From Candidatus Dormiibacterota bacterium (GTDB taxonomy: Bacteria; Chloroflexota; Dormibacteria; Aeolococcales; Aeolococcaceae), in contig PLZA01000034.1 in the NCBI GenBank assembly GCA_003153505.1, positions 69,909-133,908 of the forward strand: 64,000 bases of DNA, in the 5' to 3' direction. Below, in pieces: positions 8,048-16,575 of this stretch. The notes beneath the pieces are model-generated. The model was given only the letters and a program-made list of their open reading frames with translations, did not search any database and was not told where the DNA came from. Numbering within the stretch: the stretch's first letter is position 1; every line of letters starts with the position of its first letter. A program made the position numbers and the translations under genes.

Positions 8048-8671
8048 ATGACAAATGACAGCTCCTCCCCTCCGCCATCGGCCTCGAGCCACCAAGCGCC
8101 GGCGCGTGGCGGCCGGCCCCGAAGCGAACGCGCCCATCAGGCGATCCTGACCGCCGCCCGAGAGCTCCTGATCGAAAAGGGCTTCGCCGCAATGCGGCTC
8201 GAGCATGTCGCCGCTCGAGCGGGCGTTGGCAAGGCGACGATCTACCGGCGCTGGGCATCGAAAGAAGCGCTCGCCCAGGACTTGCTCGCCCATCTGGCCG
8301 CGCCGCATATCGCCGTGGCCGATTCAGGCGACACACGCGAGGAGTTGCTCGCCGCGGTGACCAATCCGATGCGGGCTGTGACCGAGACGGATTTTGGACC
8401 GGTGATCAGGGCCCTGCTGTCGCAGATCGCGAGCGACCCTTCGATCGGTGACCCGTTTCGCGCGACCGTTGTCGAGGCTCGGCGCGCCGAGATCGCCAAG
8501 GTGATCGAACGCGGGATCGCGCGTGGTGACCTCCGCGCTGATGCCGACGCCGGGGTCGCGACCGAGTTGCTGGTCGGGCCCGTCTACTTCCGCTTGATGT
8601 TCGGGGGGGTCCTCGACCTCGATTTCGCGAAGCGCGTCGTCGACAGCGCCATGCGCGGCTTCACCGCCTGA
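8048..8671 (+). CDS. TetR/AcrR family transcriptional regulator
   Basis: 207 residues. The N-terminal HTH spans about 22-70, with the family signature GVGKATIYRRWASKEAL. The C-terminal ligand domain (about 80-207) is of the TetR_C type with ARRAEIAKVIERGIARGDL near the dimer interface. A disordered Ser/Pro/Ala-rich N-terminus precedes the HTH. It is divergent from the Cys-containing gene and likely represses both itself and that gene. The ligand is unknown. Confidence 0.9.
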   Translation: MTNDSSSPPPSASSHQAPARGGRPRSERAHQAILTAARELLIEKGFAAMRLEHVAARAGVGKATIYRRWASKEALAQDLLAHLAAPHIAVADSGDTREELLAAVTNPMRAVTETDFGPVIRALLSQIASDPSIGDPFRATVVEARRAEIAKVIERGIARGDLRADADAGVATELLVGPVYFRLMFGGVLDLDFAKRVVDSAMRGFTA

Positions 8672-8697
8672 GCCGCACCTGGCCGCGGTTCAGGCGC

Positions 8698-9870
8698 TCA
8701 ATCGCTCGGCGTGATCGACTCGCCCGCCTCGAGCCGGAGTTCATCGCTGTCGGCGTCGTAGACATACTCGTTGACGGTGCCGGCCGCGCCGCCACGGAGG
8801 CGGAACTTGTGCTGACCAAGCGCCTCGACCTCGTCCAGCCAGAGGATGTTGCCGGGGTCGGCTCCGTGCGTTCTGAACACGCCCGCGAGGCGAAGATGAC
8901 GAACGCGAAAGCCGCATCCGACGACAACGCACCACTCCTCGTCAGGGCTGATCGCGGCAGCACGTGCCCCACCGTACATGTCGTCGAGCAGCAGCCATGG
9001 GAGCGTCTCGCCCTCCGCGCAGACCATGGAACCGAGCTCTTGCCAGACGACAAATCGCGAAGTCCGGCAGAGGACGGTGCCGACGGGCTTTCCTTTGGCG
9101 AGCACCCGTTCTCCGCCATGAGGATCCAGCTCGAAGGTCGTGCCGGCCTCGGCGGTGGACTCTGCGCCGTCGCCACGGAGTGCGGCCGCGAGCTGACGCT
9201 CCTCGGCATACGCTGCCGAGACCTTGGGCCGCAAAGATGCGCGGCGTTTTGCCTCGTCGATGATGTCGCGCGGTTCTGCAATCGTGTCCGTGTCGGCGTC
9301 GTAGATCCATTCCCGCATGGTCCACGCATTCCCGAGGCCCCAGCGGGTCGAGAGGGCGAATCGGTGCGCGCTGAGCGCTCTCACGCCGGTGAATAGGACG
9401 GCATCGACGAGGTCTCCCGTCATGGGCTGATGGAGCTGCCAGCGCTCGTGAAACGGATGCCGCCAATGCGACCGCATCTCACGACCAGGACGAAGCGGGA
9501 ACGCGATGAACCCGAGTCCAATGACGACACACCACAGCTCGTCCTCACTGATCGCAGCCCCGCGTGGCCCCTCCCACATCCGAGCGACGCATGCCCATGG
9601 CAGGTTGTCGCCCTGGACATGTACTCGGTCAGACCGCTCGGACCAGACGACGTAGTGGGGCGAGCGAGACATCACATATCCCTGCGCGCGTCCGTCAACC
9701 AGAACGTTTTCGACCATCGCGCCGGGCATCAGACCAGGCTTGAGATCAAAGACCCGACCGCCCAGATCCGCCTGCGTTGTCGTGTTCAGCGGCTCCGTGT
9801 TCGGCTGACCAATCGTGTGCTCGTGGCCGTGCCCCACCGAAGGAATTCGGCTGAAGAACTTCATCGACAT
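8698..9870 (-). CDS. Hypothetical protein with an internally duplicated domain
   Basis: 390 residues from ATG 9870 (ribosome site GGAGACG). No signal peptide or membrane helix. The protein is built of two copies of one module at about 41-195 and 246-377. Each runs FDL/FEL, G-x-V-x-x-R-(S/T), (Y/F)VVW, LPW, AAIS-D-E-(L/E)WCVV-(I/V)G-G and ends in YDADTD or YDADSD. The conserved SxDExWCVVxG core resembles a beta-rich repeat but matches no family I know. The stop is 26 bases from the end of tetR, facing it. Confidence 0.7.
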   Translation of the reverse strand: MSMKFFSRIPSVGHGHEHTIGQPNTEPLNTTTQADLGGRVFDLKPGLMPGAMVENVLVDGRAQGYVMSRSPHYVVWSERSDRVHVQGDNLPWACVARMWEGPRGAAISEDELWCVVIGLGFIAFPLRPGREMRSHWRHPFHERWQLHQPMTGDLVDAVLFTGVRALSAHRFALSTRWGLGNAWTMREWIYDADTDTIAEPRDIIDEAKRRASLRPKVSAAYAEERQLAAALRGDGAESTAEAGTTFELDPHGGERVLAKGKPVGTVLCRTSRFVVWQELGSMVCAEGETLPWLLLDDMYGGARAAAISPDEEWCVVVGCGFRVRHLRLAGVFRTHGADPGNILWLDEVEALGQHKFRLRGGAAGTVNEYVYDADSDELRLEAGESITPSD

Positions 9871-10072
9871 GCTCGTCTCCGTGTGCTCGCCGAGAGTTCG
9901 ACGAGTGGCATGCCGATACAGCAGCTCCTCCGTCGAGCTGGACGGCGGCGGAACCGAGCGGTCCGGGGCGGCCGACGTGCTCCGCAGCATGCGCTTGCCC
10001 GGACTGCTGACCTGACTCACCACCAACCTGTGACAACCTCCCGCGGTACAGTGGCCCCCACGGAGGTAGGTC

Positions 10073-10555
10073 ATGACCGGTCCGCGTGCGCGGGTCGTGG
10101 TGTTGTTGGCTGCGGGTGGGGCGCTTGTCGGATGTGGCGACACCGTCACCGGAGCGGCAACCCCCACAACGACCCCAGCCTACATTCAGCAGTACGCGAA
10201 CGCGGGAGCGGCGCTGGACACGGCCACGACCACCTGGGACACGCTCGGGCAATCACTGGTCGCGGCGGGAACCAACACCGTCGCCAACGAAGCTCCGATC
10301 AACGCGTCCTATGCGCAGGCGCTCCAGACATTCGGCGATGCCCTCCTCGCGATCCAGTTTCCGGCCACGGCGATGAATGACGTCCACACGCTGGTCAACG
10401 CAGCGGCCACAGTCAGGACCGACCTCGCCGGTGTCGCGAGCGGTGCGGTGCCTACGATGCAATTCGTCAGTGATGAGTCCAACCTTCAGGCCGCGATCAA
10501 CCTCGTCCAGCGGGACCTAGGCGTAGGGTCGAGCACCCCGATCGCCGGCGCGTGA
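10073..10555 (+). CDS. Small secreted lipoprotein, unknown function
   Basis: 160 residues. The N-terminal signal has lipobox LVGC with Cys21, so the mature protein should be lipid-anchored on the outer face of the membrane. A short Thr/Pro linker precedes an Ala-rich, mostly helical domain (about 38-150). Many small actinobacterial lipoproteins look like this and no specific family can be assigned. It stands alone and faces the minus-strand DUF4389 remnant. Confidence 0.7.
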   Translation: MTGPRARVVVLLAAGGALVGCGDTVTGAATPTTTPAYIQQYANAGAALDTATTTWDTLGQSLVAAGTNTVANEAPINASYAQALQTFGDALLAIQFPATAMNDVHTLVNAAATVRTDLAGVASGAVPTMQFVSDESNLQAAINLVQRDLGVGSSTPIAGA

Positions 10556-10560
10556 CCGAG

Positions 10561-10743
10561 TCACGCGCCAAACACGGTCAGACCGGTGGTGGGCACCGGT
10601 GCGAGTCCGGGCCACGGTGCCGGCGGGGCGCTCGCCACCGGAGGTGTTTCGCTCCCGCCCGGGTCGAACCGGAACGGCGGATATTCGTCGCGCATCAGGA
10701 GCACGTAGACGAGCACCCGGAACACCCAGCGATTCAGGCCCAT
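10561..10743 (-). pseudogene. C-terminal remnant of a DUF4389 protein
   Basis: Sixty codons from ATG 10743 encode MGLNRWVFRVLVYVLLMRDEYPPFR followed by a Pro-rich tail. That is the highly conserved C-terminal segment of DUF4389 membrane proteins (NRW-x-R-V-x-(A/V)YVxLM-x-DEYPPFR). The rest of that domain, normally more than 100 residues, is missing: the sequence just upstream is the 3' end of the TauE gene, 11 bases away. A rearrangement probably left this tail behind. A functional small protein is not excluded. Confidence 0.6.
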
Positions 10744-10754
10744 CACGGGTTTGC

Positions 10755-11516
10755 CTACAGCAGTTGATGCAGCGCAAACGCAACGCCGAAGGCAACGACG
10801 AGCGTGCGCAGCACAACTGGATGGAGGCGGCGAGCCAGGGTCACGCCGATGAAGCCACCCGCAGCGCTCATCGGCATCATGACCAGCACCGCGAGCCATG
10901 ACACGGGCCCGAAGAACGCGAAATAGACGGCCGCGACGATGTTGATGATCAGCGACATCATGCCCTTGAGCGCGTTGATGCGCTGCAGGTCATCGCGGAT
11001 GAAGAGCCCCAGCACCGCGAGCATCATCACGCCGAGACCGGCGCCGAAGAATGCGCCGTAGATGCCGCCGAGGAACTGCGCCACGGCGAGGATGGGCGAG
11101 CGGTGCTGTTCCCGCTCCGGCCGGCGCGAGCGCACTCGCGAGGTGACGACCGGCTGGAGCAGGAGCAGCGCGCATGCGAGCAGGATCAGCCACGGCACGA
11201 TCGCCGCGAAGATGTGGTTCGACGTTCGGGTCAGCAGGATCGCGCCGACCACGGCGCCGGCGACGCTGATCGGGCCGAGGAAGCCCACGCGGTCGCGCTG
11301 CATGGTCAGCTCGGCGCGGTACGCGACGCTGCCCCCCGCATAACCCGGGAGGATGCCGAGCGTACTGGTCACGTTCGCCGCCAGCGCGGGGAAGCCGATC
11401 AGGAGCAGGGCCGGGAATGACAGGAGGGTCCCGCCGCCGGCGACCGCGTTCACCGCACCGGCGACGAAGGCCGCGCCGGCGACCAGAAGCAACTGGGCTG
11501 CGTCGAGATGTATCAC
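10755..11516 (-). CDS. TauE/SafE family sulfite or anion exporter
   Basis: 253 residues with about eight hydrophobic segments and the duplicated TauE/SafE (PF01925) hallmarks: N-terminal GAVNAVAGGGTLLSFPAL and a second half with GGIYGAFFGAGLGVMML. Family members export sulfite, sulfoacetate or related organic anions across the inner membrane. It is the last gene of the liv-FAH-RraA operon and overlaps the RraA-like gene by 4 bases, so its substrate is probably tied to that pathway. Confidence 0.85.
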   Translation of the reverse strand: MIHLDAAQLLLVAGAAFVAGAVNAVAGGGTLLSFPALLLIGFPALAANVTSTLGILPGYAGGSVAYRAELTMQRDRVGFLGPISVAGAVVGAILLTRTSNHIFAAIVPWLILLACALLLLQPVVTSRVRSRRPEREQHRSPILAVAQFLGGIYGAFFGAGLGVMMLAVLGLFIRDDLQRINALKGMMSLIINIVAAVYFAFFGPVSWLAVLVMMPMSAAGGFIGVTLARRLHPVVLRTLVVAFGVAFALHQLL

Positions 11517-12190
11517 CGGTCGCCCGGCGCGTTCCGGTCGCGTGCGGCCTGATGGCGCAGGCCGAGGATGTCAACGCTCAACTCGCCTGCGGAGAGGCGC
11601 TCGCGAATCGCCGCCTCGTGTGCCACGAGCGCCACAACATCGCGGGCCACATCGACGGCCGCGCCGGCGGCGATGCAGACGACACCGTCGTCGTCGGCGA
11701 CGATGACGTCACCAGGCTCGACCATCTGGCCGGCGCACACCACGCCGGTGTTCACCGCTCCGGGTCCCTGCTTCGTCGTGCCCTGCGCGGAGACCCATCG
11801 CGACCACACCGGGAACCCCAGCGTGCGCAATGCGTCCACGTCGCGCACCCCGGCATCGATAACGGCAGCGATCACTCCGTGGGCGCGCAGCGAGGTGGCC
11901 AGCAACTCCCCGATGACGCCCGCGCTCCCGGGAGGATCGGTGGCGATGACCAGCACATCGCCGGGAATGCACCGCTCCACTGCCATGTGAATCATCAGGT
12001 TGTCGGCGGGCGGGCAGAGCACGGTGACAGCGGGGCCGGCGAGCCGGGCGCCCTGCTGGATCGGGCGGATGGCCGGGTGGAGCAGCCCGGCCTTACCGTA
12101 TGCCTCGTGGGCTGCGGCGACGCCGTGAATGGCAAGGGTGGCCACGGCAGCGGATGGGACTCGCCCAGCCAACCGCGTGCCGTCAGACAT
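11513..12190 (-). CDS. RraA-like / HMG-CHA aldolase family protein
   Basis: 225 residues of the RraA-like fold, which includes 4-hydroxy-4-methyl-2-oxoglutarate / 4-carboxy-4-hydroxy-2-oxoadipate aldolases releasing pyruvate at the end of aromatic meta-cleavage routes. The substrate and metal motif G-E-L-L...G-x-x-A-x-V-I-D-A-G-x-R-D is intact (Arg and Asp of xRD present). Members without aldolase activity inhibit RNase E, but the operon partners (FAH-family hydrolase, Liv transporter) favour a catabolic enzyme. It overlaps the FAH gene by 1 base and tauE by 4 bases. Confidence 0.75.
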   Translation of the reverse strand: MSDGTRLAGRVPSAAVATLAIHGVAAAHEAYGKAGLLHPAIRPIQQGARLAGPAVTVLCPPADNLMIHMAVERCIPGDVLVIATDPPGSAGVIGELLATSLRAHGVIAAVIDAGVRDVDALRTLGFPVWSRWVSAQGTTKQGPGAVNTGVVCAGQMVEPGDVIVADDDGVVCIAAGAAVDVARDVVALVAHEAAIRERLSAGELSVDILGLRHQAARDRNAPGDR

Positions 12191-13095
12191 CAGGCCGGCG
12201 CTGCCACCACGGTGTTGCGGAGCGTCCCGATGCCTTCGATCTCCGACTCCATCACGTCACCGGGCTGCAGGTACTCCGGTGGAGTGCGCGCGAAGCCGAC
12301 TCCCTCCGGGGTGCCGGTCGCGATCAGCATCCCGGGCAGCAGAGTCATGCCGACCGACAGCCACTCGATGATCGCGTCCACGGGGTAGATCATGTCGCGG
12401 CTGTTGGCATCCTGCTTGACCGCGCCGTTGATCCGCAGCTGAAGGTGCAACGACTGCACGTCGGCGACCTCGTCTCGAGTCAGCACCCACGGACCGACCG
12501 GGCACGAACCATCGAGGCTCTTGCCCTTGAACCACTGTCCACCCCAGCCGTTCTGGATGTCACGCGCGGTGACGTCGTTGAGCACGGTGTAGCCGAAGAT
12601 GTGGCCGAGCGCATCCTCGCGTTTGATGTTGGCGCCGCGGCGCCCGATGACCACACCCAGCTCGACCTCCCAGTCGATCTTGGTGCTCACCGACGGATCG
12701 ATGCGGATATCCGCGTACGGCGAGGTGATGGTCGTGATGGCCTTCGTGAAGATGGTCGGCGGTCCAACCTCGGTGTTGAGCGCGCGTGCGCCTTCCTCGG
12801 CGTGCTTCTGGTAGTTGCGACCGATCGCCAGGACGTTGCCCCGCGGCGGATCGAACGGGGGCAGCAGGGTCAGGTCCGAGATCGTTCGAACCGCGTTCGA
12901 AGGCGCTGACGACGCGAGGACGCGAAGCCGGTCGAGGCCCTCGTCTCCGGCATCGATCACGCCGAGGATCGTCGCAGGCAACGCGTCCCCCGAGCCGTTG
13001 GCCGCGGCGGCGACATCGATGATCTCGTCGCTTGCGCCGTCGCGTCCCACACCCAGGCGTGGCGCCCCACCATCGCGAAACATGAGCAGTTTCAT
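12190..13095 (-). CDS. Fumarylacetoacetate hydrolase (FAH) family protein
   Basis: 301 residues. A short N-terminal domain precedes the FAH catalytic domain: IGRNYQKHAEE, then DWEVELGVVIG carrying the E-x-E metal ligands, the KSLDGSCPVGPW block and GTPEGVG near the C-terminus. The family hydrolyses or hydrates 2-oxo acids (acylpyruvases, oxaloacetate decarboxylases, 2-oxopent-4-enoate hydratases). Beside an RraA-like aldolase it would fit the last steps of breakdown of a carboxylated or aromatic substrate. It overlaps livF by 4 bases. Confidence 0.85.
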   Translation of the reverse strand: MKLLMFRDGGAPRLGVGRDGASDEIIDVAAAANGSGDALPATILGVIDAGDEGLDRLRVLASSAPSNAVRTISDLTLLPPFDPPRGNVLAIGRNYQKHAEEGARALNTEVGPPTIFTKAITTITSPYADIRIDPSVSTKIDWEVELGVVIGRRGANIKREDALGHIFGYTVLNDVTARDIQNGWGGQWFKGKSLDGSCPVGPWVLTRDEVADVQSLHLQLRINGAVKQDANSRDMIYPVDAIIEWLSVGMTLLPGMLIATGTPEGVGFARTPPEYLQPGDVMESEIEGIGTLRNTVVAAPA

Positions 13096-13949
13096 ACCTT
13101 GTTCGCCTCCGAGCTGGACGCTGAGCTGAGACTCGTCGCCGCTCCCAAAAACAGTTCCTCGAAATCCTGGCGATCGAGGAGTTCGCCGGGTCGACCTTCC
13201 ATACGGATGGATCCAGACACAAGAACAGACGTATATGCGGCGATTTCGAGCGCGGCACGAGCGCGCTGCTCGACGAGCAGCACCGCCTTGCCCAGCTTGC
13301 CGAGACCGCTCACCTGCTCGCGGAGCAGCCGGTCCGCGAGCTGCGGGGCGAGGTTGGCCGTCGGCTCGTCGAGGATCAGCACCTTGGGGTCGAGCATGAG
13401 CACACGCGCGATCGCGAGCATCTTGCGTTCGCCGCCGCTCAGCTTGTCCGCTCGACGTTTGAGCATCGGCTTGAGCGCGGGAAAAACCTCGACGACCTCC
13501 GGCACACGCTCCCGGATGGTATGCGCAGGCAACAGATACCCGCCCATCTCGAGATTCTCGAGCACGGTTAGCGGTTCGAAGATGTCCTGCACTTGAGGGA
13601 CGTAGCCGACCCCGCGCCGCGCGAGCTCCTCGGGACGGCGGTTGGTGACCTCCTGGTCGCCGAGCATGATCCGCCCGCTGGTCACCCGCAGGATGCCCAC
13701 GAGTGCCTTGAGCAGCGTGCTCTTCCCGGCGCCGTTGGGCCCGATGACGGCGACGATCTCGCCCGGTCCGACGCTGAGCGTGATGTTCTGGATGACCGGG
13801 ACCCCGCCGTAGCCGGCGGTGATTCCCTCCGCGCGCAGGAGCGCTTCCGGACGCCCCTCGGGCGCTGCCGCGCTGTTATCCGACAAGGTACGCGTCAACA
13901 ATTTCGCGTTGCTGCCGGAGTGCGGCCATCGTGCCCTGGCCGATGACAC
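13092..13949 (-). CDS. livF: Branched-chain-type ABC transporter ATPase LivF
   Basis: ABC ATPase with Walker A GPNGAGKST, signature LSGGERKM and Walker B VLILDEPTA, about 240 residues of core. The frame is open to ATG 13949, but that start overlaps livG by 74 bases. Internal TTG codons around 13860-13900 would give the usual LivF length of about 235-260, so the start is uncertain. With LivG it powers a Liv-type importer. Substrates of such systems include branched amino acids, amides and aromatic acids. Confidence 0.88.
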   Translation of the reverse strand: MSSARARWPHSGSNAKLLTRTLSDNSAAAPEGRPEALLRAEGITAGYGGVPVIQNITLSVGPGEIVAVIGPNGAGKSTLLKALVGILRVTSGRIMLGDQEVTNRRPEELARRGVGYVPQVQDIFEPLTVLENLEMGGYLLPAHTIRERVPEVVEVFPALKPMLKRRADKLSGGERKMLAIARVLMLDPKVLILDEPTANLAPQLADRLLREQVSGLGKLGKAVLLVEQRARAALEIAAYTSVLVSGSIRMEGRPGELLDRQDFEELFLGAATSLSSASSSEANKV

Positions 13950-14694
13950 TCCCCTGGGCCATCACGATGACCGGGTCGCACATGCGCTCGATCATGTGCA
14001 GTTCGTGTTCCACGATCAGGATGGTCAACCCGTCATCGCGGAGCGCCTCGCAGTAATCGGCGATCTCTCCGATGATCGACGGGTGTACGCCTGACATCGG
14101 CTCGTCGAGGAGCAGCAACCGCGGCTGCAGCATCAATGCGCGCATGATCTCGACGAGACGTTTCTGTCCGCCGCTGAGTGAGCTCGCGTAGTCCGATTCC
14201 TTGGCGGTCATACGGAAACGGTCGAGCAGAGCCCGCGCCTCGGCCACCAGCCGATCCTCGTCCGCTCTCCAGTAGCGCTTGCCGAGGAGCGCTCCGACGA
14301 GCGAGTCACCGCGGTTGTGCGGCGCTGCGGCGAGCAGGTTCTCGAGGACGGTGAGCTGGGCGAACTCGGACGGCAGCTGAAACGTCCGCACGAGACCGCG
14401 ACGGGCGCGCCGGAATGCCGGCAGCGAGGTGACATCGTGGCCGTCGAATGTGATCGTGCCGGAGCTTGCCGGCAGCGTCCCGGCGAGCACCGCGAGGAAC
14501 GTCGACTTCCCGGCGCCGTTCGGGCCGATGAGACCGGTGATGCGTCCCGGCAGCACGTCGATCGAGACATCCTCGACTGCGCGCACACCGTCGAAATGGC
14601 GGCTGACATGGGTGGCAACCAGGAGCGGGCGCTGGGAGAGAGGCTGCTGCGCCGCAGCGGGGGTCGCGGCGACGGCGTCAGTTTCCACCGGCAT
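13876..14694 (-). CDS. livG: Branched-chain-type ABC transporter ATPase LivG
   Basis: 272 residues, with Walker A GPNGAGKST, signature SLSGGQKR, Walker B LLLLDEPMSGVHP and the LivG-typical GLVRTFQ block. The C-terminus (VIGQGTMAALRQQREIVDAYLVG) matches the LivG/BCA family end. It overlaps livM by 17 bases and is translated within the same operon. Confidence 0.92.
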   Translation of the reverse strand: MPVETDAVAATPAAAQQPLSQRPLLVATHVSRHFDGVRAVEDVSIDVLPGRITGLIGPNGAGKSTFLAVLAGTLPASSGTITFDGHDVTSLPAFRRARRGLVRTFQLPSEFAQLTVLENLLAAAPHNRGDSLVGALLGKRYWRADEDRLVAEARALLDRFRMTAKESDYASSLSGGQKRLVEIMRALMLQPRLLLLDEPMSGVHPSIIGEIADYCEALRDDGLTILIVEHELHMIERMCDPVIVMAQGSVIGQGTMAALRQQREIVDAYLVG

Positions 14695-15667
14695 GCTGCT
14701 CCCCCACCTCCACGGGATTCGGTCGCGCGGCGAAAACGCGGCGCCGCTCGGGCAGCACCCCGCGAGGCCGGAACCAGAGGAAGCCGAGAATCAGTCCACC
14801 GATGCACACCCACTCCAGCGCGGGGATGAGCCCGGGTGGGCCAAATGGGGGCAGGTAGCGGGTCGCCTCTTCAAACCCGACCGGGACCAGCAGTGCGCCG
14901 AGGACGGCGCCGTAGTTGTTGCCCCGTCCGCCCACGATCACGGCGGCGAACAGGATGAGCGTTTCTGGATAGAGCCAGGTCGACGGTGCCCACGTCGTGA
15001 TGAAGCCGACCAGGATCGCGCCGCTCAAACCCGCGATAGCACCCCCGACCACGAACACGGTCATCTTCATCGCGACCGCGTTCTTGCCCAGCGCGTTTGC
15101 GGCAACCTCGTTCTCGCGCATGGCTCGCAGTGAGCGACCGTACGGCGAGTTGATCAGTCGCTGCACGATGAAGAAGACGATCACCGCGAGAAGGAGCGAG
15201 CCGATCGTGTACGCCCACTGGTAGCCGTCGGAGTACGCGTTGAACTTGTCGGAAAGCGGCTGGGGGACGAGGGCGAGGCCTGCCGCGCCGTCGAGGAACG
15301 CCGGTGTGTTGGTGACCACGAGGCTGGCGATCACCGAGAGGACGAGCATCGCGATCGCCTGGTAGTCACTGCGCAGGCGGCGCAGGACGACGAGCCCGAT
15401 CGGCGGCGCGAGCAGCGCGCCGACGAGCGTCGCGCCGATCCATGGGAGCGGGAAGCTCAGGTTCAAACCGAGGATGTACGTCTGAAAGCCGCCGTTGGCG
15501 GTATCCTTCGGTAGCGAGAGCACCCCAGCGGTGTATGCCCCTGCCGCCTGGAAGATGATGAAGCTGAAATTGACGATGCCGGACACCCCGAACTGCAGGC
15601 TGATCGCCAAGCACGCGAGGATGTCGACGGCCGCGTAGACCAGGACCGTCGTGAGGTAGTAGGTCAC
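14678..15667 (-). CDS. livM: Branched-chain-type ABC transporter permease LivM
   Basis: 329-residue integral membrane protein with eight to nine hydrophobic helices and the BPD_transp_2 signature (SPYGRSLRAMRENEVAANALG near the middle, then GLSGAILVGF and VIVGGRGNNYGAVLGA). It forms the translocation pore with LivH. The start overlaps the livH stop by 4 bases. Confidence 0.92.
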   Translation of the reverse strand: MTYYLTTVLVYAAVDILACLAISLQFGVSGIVNFSFIIFQAAGAYTAGVLSLPKDTANGGFQTYILGLNLSFPLPWIGATLVGALLAPPIGLVVLRRLRSDYQAIAMLVLSVIASLVVTNTPAFLDGAAGLALVPQPLSDKFNAYSDGYQWAYTIGSLLLAVIVFFIVQRLINSPYGRSLRAMRENEVAANALGKNAVAMKMTVFVVGGAIAGLSGAILVGFITTWAPSTWLYPETLILFAAVIVGGRGNNYGAVLGALLVPVGFEEATRYLPPFGPPGLIPALEWVCIGGLILGFLWFRPRGVLPERRRVFAARPNPVEVGEQHAGGN

Positions 15668-16548
15668 CCGGCAGCCGCGAGTGCGCCTCGCTTGGCGAGC
15701 AGACCTTGAGGCCGGAGCACCATGACCAGCACCAGGACGGCGAATGCCACAACCTGCTTGTACTCGGGGGAGATGATCGCGGCACTGATCTCGGTCATCT
15801 CCCCGATGAGCACGGCGCCGATCATCGCGCCGTAAGGGCTCCCGGCACCACCCAGGATGGATGCCGCGATGATCGGTATCAGGAACTCAGAGCCGCTCGC
15901 CACCGAGAATGAGTCGGAGTTCATCCCGGCGACGGTACCCGCGACACCGCAGAGCGCGCCGGTGATCAACCATGCAAGGTCGACCACGCGGCCGGTGGGG
16001 ATGCCACAGTTGCGGGCAAGGGTCGGGTTGGCTGCTGTGGCTCGCATCGCCTTGCCCAGCCTCGTGAATCGAAGCAGCGCGTAGATGGCGAGCATGACGA
16101 TCACCGCGACCGCGATGATCGCAACCTGCACGCCGGTCAGCGCGATCGACCCCAGGTGATACGTCGGGCCCGGGTTCTGATGATACGAGACGCTGTAGTA
16201 CCCGACGATCGGGAGCAGCACATTCGCGATCACCAATGAGACCGCCAGCGAGATGATGACCATGCCGATCAGGTTGGTCCCCTTGCGCTGGAAGGGCGCG
16301 TAGATCAACCGGTTGAGCAGGAACGAGAAGACCGCCCCGAAGATCGCGCCGACCGGCAGTGCCAGCCAGATGCTCACCCCGGCGTTGTTCACCGTGTACG
16401 CGGCGTACGCCGAAGCGATCATCACCTGCCCGTACGCCAGGTTGATCATGTTGGTGATGCCGAATTGCATCGTGAAGCCGACCGCCGAGATGGCGATGAT
16501 CGACATGGAGACGAGGCCAAAGCCGAAGGCGGCGACGATGAGACTCAT
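15664..16548 (-). CDS. livH: Branched-chain-type ABC transporter permease LivH
   Basis: 294-residue permease of the BPD_transp_2 family, with the LivH N-terminal pattern GFTMQFGITNMINLAYGQ, the FTRLGKAMRATAANPTLARNCGI loop and ASILGGAGSPYGAMIGA. It pairs with LivM. It lies 27 bases after the binding-protein gene. Confidence 0.92.
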   Translation of the reverse strand: MSLIVAAFGFGLVSMSIIAISAVGFTMQFGITNMINLAYGQVMIASAYAAYTVNNAGVSIWLALPVGAIFGAVFSFLLNRLIYAPFQRKGTNLIGMVIISLAVSLVIANVLLPIVGYYSVSYHQNPGPTYHLGSIALTGVQVAIIAVAVIVMLAIYALLRFTRLGKAMRATAANPTLARNCGIPTGRVVDLAWLITGALCGVAGTVAGMNSDSFSVASGSEFLIPIIAASILGGAGSPYGAMIGAVLIGEMTEISAAIISPEYKQVVAFAVLVLVMVLRPQGLLAKRGALAAAG

Positions 16549-16575
16549 CGCCGCCGCCCCCGACCGTTCTGTGAC

